From Prunus persica (Eukaryota; Streptophyta; Magnoliopsida; Rosales; Rosaceae), in contig NC_034009.1 in assembly GCF_000346465.2 (NCBI RefSeq), positions 6,804,079 through 6,868,078 on the forward strand: DNA of 64,000 nucleotides. Direction: 5' to 3'. The translations under genes were made by a program, and so were the position numbers. The notes under the pieces were generated by a model. That model was not told where the DNA came from and searched no databases. It saw only the letters and a list, made by a program, of their open reading frames with translations. Below, one piece after another: positions 58,062 to 64,000 of the stretch (position 1 is the first letter of the stretch; each line of letters opens with the position of its first letter).

Positions 58062-58799
58062 GGGCTCATTGTCGGTGAGTCTGGTGGCTTTTCAAATGAG
58101 CCGCCCATCATAGAGCAGGGCCCAACACCACAACAACGTCCATCATATGAAACGGGTTCAATGTCCAATTATGAAGCGGCCCATAGTAATTAATCACGGC
58201 GATCTAACGGCTACTTTTTTTTTTTGGTTAGAGGAGATGCTCTATAAATTAGAAGCACCCTAAAAGAGCACGACATATAAACCTAACAATGAGTTTCCAT
58301 CGGACGTCCTACATTAAGTCTCAACAAATCTAAATATTGAAAACAAAAAGATACAACAATCGAAATTAAAATCAAACAGTGAAAGTGTCTAAACTAATCA
58401 GGTTCAAATCTTCGTAAAAATAAACTAATATAAAATAACAAAATTGAAGTTATAAACAAAATAACCAAAAAACAATTGAGTATAAAACATTTGTTAAACA
58501 ATGAATAAATCACATAGTATTGTCCAACTCATGGAAATATATATAGAAAAATTAGGTATTAGACAAAACAATTCTTATTAATTAGGATTTGAGATATAGA
58601 GTATTTCTGTTTGCGTTTTAATACTTAGGAAGCAAATTTTGTTTTGGATTTGGCCAAAGAGGAGGCCCAGATTTGTTGGGCCTGTCTAAATTAAAAAGGT
58701 AAAAATACAATTTTACCCTTTTTGTTTAAAGCCTCACCAAAATCAGATCTCATCATTCCCTTCTCTCTCGACTGGAAAACAAGGCATCCACATTCCCAA
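57480..58799. other. region upstream of UGT-D exon 2
   Basis: A direct repeat of AATGAATTATGGGGG (57578 and 57608), a poly(T) run (57625-57643), a GA microsatellite at 58013-58060 and AT-rich spacer. No UGT exon 1 is present. Confidence 0.5.
58013..58060 (+). repeat. (GA)24 microsatellite
   Basis: Uninterrupted GA dinucleotide run of 48 bp. Confidence 0.98.
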
Positions 58800-59130
58800 T
58801 TTCACAGTGACTTTCAGTCGTCGTAACGACCTTATCTCGTCGTCATTCCTTTACGAAAGGTGCTAGCCATCACTTCCTTTATCATCGTCCCTAAATACCT
58901 AACCCAAACAGCCAGTGTTAGTGGGCAATTTTGGCTGGAACAGTCTAGCAATCGGGGCCTGCCACAAGCCCAATTTGACAGCAAGTTTTCGTCTCCGTAA
59001 CCACCTTATCTCACTATAGTTCCTTCATGAAAGTTGCTCGCCATCACATTCTCTATCATTCCCCAAAATACCCAACCCAAACCGCAGGAGTTTGTGTCAA
59101 TTTCGTCTAGAGCAGTCCAGCAGTCACGGG
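58800..59130 (+). repeat. ~165-bp tandem duplication, diverged
   Basis: 58800-58960 (CGTAACGACCTTATCTC, CTAGCCATCACTTCC, CTAACCCAAACAGC) is repeated at 58979-59130 (CGTAACCACCTTATCTC, CTCGCCATCACATTC, CCAACCCAAACCGC). No convincing coding frame. Confidence 0.7.
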
Positions 59131-60599
59131 ACCATAGCACCACGATATCCAAGCCCCTGTCTAGTGAAATGTCACTTCCATCACTAATGTTGTTTGGCTC
59201 ATCTAGATCAATCAATTCCTCGCTCTCATTTCTGCTTCTTTTTTTATTCTCTCAGTTCGGCACCCAATCAATTTTACCATGGAGTAAGAAACCAAACAAA
59301 CAAGAATGTGGTTTGCAGTTTCTGTTTCTGCATTGCAGTTTCCATTCCTACATTGCAATTTTCGTTTCTGGATTACAGTTTCTGTTTCAGTTTCCATTTT
59401 AGTACTTTTATCATGGTTTTGCATTCCACACTTATTAATATGTTTATTTTTCCCCCATACTCTGCAGTGTAGTCTTTGGTTCTATAAAATTAGTTTTTGT
59501 TTTTGTTTTGTTTTTTCATTTTTGTTTACATCATTGATATTCACAATTTTGTTTTTGTTTTAAAATCTCACTTAAATATGAGAACTTTTGGTTTTTATAG
59601 AGAATGCAGTGTATTTTTCGATCTTCTTCTTCTATTGTAGTATTAATGTTTTGATGTGAAGCTCAGTTTTTCTGCTGTGGAGGTATGTGTATTCTTGATC
59701 AAATTGTTATTTAAATTTTCTTTTTCTTTTTTTCAGTTTTTATAAGTTGATTTTTGAACTCTTTGATGTTGTCTTTGTTTTTACTTTGGCTTTTAAAAAA
59801 AAAAATCATATTTGAGTTTGAGGTGCTGTTTGGTTAGAGATTTTTGTATAATTTTCTAGTACTTTCATCATGGTTTTGACTTTTAGTTCCTCATGTTTAC
59901 TAGGTGCATTTTTACTCAGACTCTGCATTGCAGTTTCTGTTTCAGTTTTAATACTTTCATCATGGTTTTGCATTTTGGTTCCTCACTAATTTTAGTACTT
60001 GCATCATGGTTCTGCAGTGCAGTTTTTGTTTCTATAAAAATAGTTTTTGTTTTTATTTGGAGTTTGGAGTTCGGAGTTTGTAGTTTTTGTTTTTGTTTAT
60101 ATATATATATATATATATATATGTATTTTACATCATTGATATCTACATTGTATTGTGCTTGCAGTTTTTGTGTGAATCTGTGTTGAAATTAATTGTTTTA
60201 AACCTTTGATTATTTATATAAATATTGTGTAATTGAATAAATATCACAAAAACAAGTTTGGTGTAGTGGTTTGTGAGTGAGGCTTCTGTTAATGTATGCA
60301 TTTTGGGTTTTTCTTTTGGCTTCCCTTGACAATTTTGTAATAGGATTTTTATTGTTTTTATCAAGCTCAAGTTTAGATTAAGAATAGCTTCTCTAGGTGT
60401 TCTTAACTAACAACTATCATATGGAGGTTCAAGCAAATTGACAAAGGTAAATTGTGTGTTGCATCACATTGCATTAAATTGATTTCATAAAATGATGACT
60501 AGTCATCTGTTTCTCGTATGACTAGTCATACTTGCTCTATAGGATTTCCAGCTAGATAACCAACTGTTTTGTCTTATTCTTCTTTCTCTCTTTGCTGCC
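59131..60599. other. T-rich low-complexity spacer
   Basis: Repeated words such as GCAGTTTCTGTTTCAGTTT and ATCATGGTTTTGCATT recur many times between 59310 and 60070, so the region grew by short duplications. A TA microsatellite lies at about 60097-60122. No gene was found. Confidence 0.5.
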
Positions 60600-62088
60600 A
60601 TGTGGTGATTCTGACCTAAGGAAGTTTTGGGTGTAAAGGCCAAAGGATTCCTCATTTGGCAGTCGTCACTTTTGTAGGCAAGTTTTGGAAAGTTTCTCTG
60701 TAAACTTTCTCTTCTTCCTCAAGTGTAACCTTCATATTTTTCATATTTGAGTTTTCCAAAATGTTTCTTTTTGAAAACTGCATTTGAAATATGAAAACCT
60801 CATCTTGCTAAATCAAACACTCTCTCATATATATCTAGGTCAGATTCAAGATTGATTTCTTCAAGAGTATGGTTTCTTGAAGAAATTGGTCATTCTCCTT
60901 TGAATCCAAATTTTGGTTTCTGTCTGAGTTGGAGCTTGCAAGCCAGTGCCATGGGATGAATGAGCTGGAGAAGGAGCTGCCATTGCCATGAAGAACTGAG
61001 CTTTAAGCTTTGCTAAGTTGGAGAAGAAGATTGCACAAAGGAGGTATAGCTCATCTTCTTAAATATATCTAGGTTTTTCTTGAGCTTGCTTGTGTTCCTT
61101 TGTAAGAATCTTTTTCTACTTAGTGGATTGCCTGGTCATTTGATGACCCCCAGTTTTTCCCAATGGTGGGTTTCTAGGTGAACAATTTCTGATTGCATCT
61201 CTGTAATTTTTCTGGGTTTGTGTTCTTGGTGGTTGACTAGTCATCGTATGAATTGCGGTTGACTAGTCATCGTATGAATTCTGGGTTTGTGTTCTTAGTG
61301 GTTGACTAGTCATTGTATGAATTCTGGGTTTGTGTCCTTATAGTTGACTAGTCATCATTATCTGTTGTTTGGTGTTTACTTGATTATGATGATTTCACAC
61401 ACTTTCACCATAGTTGTTGCTAGCACAGGGGATGCCTAGATTGACGGGTCCTTCTGAGTGCCTAGGTTGTCACTAGTAATCTTCTATGGCTCGTTTGGTA
61501 CACAGGACTGTCTTGACATGGACTATGCTTAGGGACTGGCTTGGCTTGGCTTGGATTGGTCTAAGTTGGATAACACTTATCCTGCGTTTGGTGTATGCTT
61601 GGACTAGGACTATAATTTTTTTATTTTTTCAAAAATATATATATGTATTTTATAATATATATATATAATATATATGTATATATATGTATATAAGTATATT
61701 ATAATAATATTATATATTTTAAATAATATAAACCGTACATACATATATATATAAGTGTATATAGGTGTATATATGTATATTATAATATACATGGGTATAA
61801 TACATATACATATATTTATATATATGTACGTATATTATAATATATAATATATATGGGTATGTTATAATAATAATAATAATAATATACATGTATATACGTG
61901 TATATATGTATATTATATATGTATGTATATATACATATATATTATATATCATAAAATACATATGTATATATATTATATATTATAATATACATATATATAC
62001 ATATATACATGTATATATACGTATATACATGTATATAATATATGTGTATATAGGTGTATTTATATATTATAATATATACATGGGTATA

Positions 62089-62126
<38 letters not shown>

Positions 62127-63170
62127 GTATATTATAATAGATAATATATATGGGTATGTTATAATAATAATATACATGTATATACGTGTATATATGTATA
62201 TTATAATATATATATACATATAGTATAAATATATAATGTATATGTCTATATACATGTGTATATGTATATTATAATACATACATGGGTATAATATATACAC
62301 ATATATGTATATATACTTATATATGTATTATAATAATATATATTACATATACATGTATGCTATTATTATAATATTAATATGCATATGTATATGGGTATAT
62401 TATAATAATAATATACGTGTATATATCTATATGTATTTATATATTATATATGTATATATGTGTTTATATATATACATGTATATACGTGTATATATGTACC
62501 TTAATATATAATATAATATATGTTACATATATACATGTATACATGTATGCTATTATTATAATATTAATATGTATGTGTATATGAGTATATTATAATAATA
62601 ATATATGTGTATATATCTATATGTATTTATATATATTATATATGTATATATGTGTATATATATACTTGTATATGTGTATATACATGTATATATATACATT
62701 ATAGTATATGTGTATATATATACATTATAGTATATGTGTATGTAATAATAATAATAATAGTAATATATGTTATTAGTATTACAATATAATATATGCATCT
62801 CATACATTGGTAAACATAGGACTAGCTAATCCTCCCTTTCTACATGGGATTAGTAGTCCCCTCTTAAGGAGGTGTTTTTGGTGGGCCCGGTATTAGCAAT
62901 CTCATCTAAGACTAGAATTAAATGAAACAAACATGGTACTAAATTTAGTCCAAGCCAGTCCAAGCCAAGCCTGTGTACCAAACAACCCCCTAGGGTTGTA
63001 GGTACATTGTGGCATGCTCTGTGCGTATTCTTGATTGTGGTTGTTCATGCCTAGCAATTGACTAGTCATAAGTGTACTTGGTGAAGGTCTAAAGTGTGTG
63101 AAGATTGTTGCGTTTTGTTTAAGTGTCGTAAAAGTTACCCCTCGTCACCTAAGTACCCATTTCAATCCTC
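60600..63170 (+). repeat. dispersed repeat, copy 2, split by a TIR element
   Basis: Shares the block order of 28105-28830: TTCTTGAAGAAATTGG, CCTGGTCATTTGATGACC, TTTTTCCCAATGGTGGGTT, ATAGTTGTTGCTAGCACA, then after the insertion CACCTAAGTACCCATTTCA. 61220-61355 holds direct repeats with GTTGACTAGTCAT and ATTCTGGGTTTGTGT. No coding frame. Confidence 0.6.
61487..62989. mobile_element. 1.5-kb TIR element filled with an AT-rich satellite
   Basis: The left end TGGCTCGTTTGGTACACAGG pairs with the right end, whose reverse complement is GGGGTTGTTTGGTACACAGG. A possible 3-bp duplication CTA flanks it (61484-61486 and 62990-62992). The interior 61620-62790 is almost pure TATATACATGTA-type sequence with larger repeats, for example ATATATGGGTATGTTATAAT at about 61850 and 62145. 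No transposase. It splits the dispersed repeat described above. Confidence 0.65.
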
Positions 63171-64000
63171 CTTTGAGGGTCAAGGTTCAAGTTTTCAATG
63201 ACACAAAATTTTTGGTCTTTGACTTTATGCTAATTAGGTGAAATTGTATTCCTATCTTCCAAAATAGTAAACTATGTAGTGTTTTAAAATAAAAGCTATA
63301 TGAGAAAGTGTTTTTAGTGCGAAAATAGTTGTATTTGGAAAGAAAGATGGGAATTTTTCAATTGGAGATAGATCTTAGAAAACATTATTGTATGAATATG
63401 TGTCTGATTCACATTCGGAATAGACCCTCTCTGCCGACATGAGAATACTTTTTTATAAATAAATATGCAACTCAATAAGTACCGGACCACGGCAGACAAT
63501 AGTTAGATTAATAAATTGGCCTTCTAGTGCCTACTTCCTCCATTCACGATGCATTAAATTATCTTAATTTTGATGTTAGATTGCTTTGTTATTGTAATGA
63601 TTCTTTGTGGCTAATTACTTTTTTAGATCAATTATGAATGCAATTACAGAATTTCTATAAATAAAAAAAAGAAAACCACATCACAAGTTTGCTTTGAACC
63701 CTATACTTGTATATTCTAAAGATTATATAATATTGTTGCCAAAAATATCATTTCACTCTCTGTTTGATTATATCTTAGTCAAAAGAAGAAAAAATGCTCC
63801 AAAAGCCCAAATACTATTTATGCCACATTCTCACCCCAAAAAAAAACAAAAAAGCTACTGTGACTATATCTTTAACCAAAATATTGTAATTCATCTCTAA
63901 GTTTTATGTATTAACTTTGAATAAAGTATTAGTAGGAGGAAAAAAAAAAGATATTTAGTCGTATACCTATTCTTAGCACTAATAATATAGATAAACACTA
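63171..64000. other. spacer to the window edge
   Basis: AT-rich DNA with no gene, exon or repeat that I can recognise. Confidence 0.5.

Noticed and set aside
61610..62807. Many long frames in the 61.6-62.8 kb region
   Set aside because: All are Tyr/Ile repeats translated from TATATA-type satellite on both strands.
57480..64000. Exon 1 for UGT-D
   Set aside because: I looked for the HVAV.AFPF, DGLPEGF and TDAFFWFAG segments on the minus strand and found none.

Overview
This is plant nuclear DNA: long introns, AT-rich spacers, and LTR, TRIM, CACTA and MITE repeats. A captured PR-10 (Bet v 1 family) exon close to the fruit-tree form and a Cassandra TRIM point to Rosaceae (an apple, pear or Prunus-type genome). 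That placement is inference. No bacterial feature was seen.

Host genes. All recognised host loci lie on the minus strand. (1) An intact 8-exon MATE (DETOXIFICATION-type) transporter at 2589-5703, whose inferred splicing gives a clean 489-residue protein. (2) A cluster of UGT78-type flavonoid 3-O-glycosyltransferases: UGT-A (9079-10762, intact, 469 aa), UGT-B (exon 2 at 12352-13238, exon 1 at 25800-26187, a pseudogene with a roughly 12.6-kb intron), UGT-C (46918-48811, open reading frame of 453 aa but odd substitutions in the PSPG box), UGT-E (50215-52085, shattered relic) and UGT-D (exon 2 at 56620-57479, no exon 1 in the window). A small exon-2 scrap lies at 26461-26556, and two upstream-region relics lie at 44805-46790 and 52350-52690. 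A glycosyltransferase cluster beside a MATE suggests, but does not prove, conjugation plus vacuolar transport of flavonoids.

Mobile DNA. It fills most of the rest. Copia remnants lie at 1-2319, 26763-28104 and 38912-40860. A recent LTR element (18929-25784) has 167-bp LTRs that differ at one base and the duplication ATTAT. It sits about 10 bp inside the UGT-B intron, carries fragments of PR-10 and MED33 genes, and holds an intact antisense coiled-coil reading frame. A 2.1-2.5-kb coding-free LTR family is present at 15248-17638 (duplication TCATC), 42138-44655 (duplication AAAAT) and 53340-55428 (inverted). A CACTA locus occupies about 28860-38904, with decayed TNP2 and Transposase_24 genes. 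A 1.5-kb LTR element (44964-46463, duplication GATAC) has a natural empty site at about 52503. There are also a Cassandra TRIM (50319-50923) and several TIR elements.

Most unusual signals. First, a ~95-bp tandem array inside the solo LTR encodes alternating hairpins whose stem bases change together. Second, the leader, splice donor and intron of the second CACTA gene match the first part of that same LTR family, so one promoter/leader module is shared by unrelated transposons. Third, the antisense coiled-coil frame and captured gene pieces lie in a young non-autonomous LTR element.
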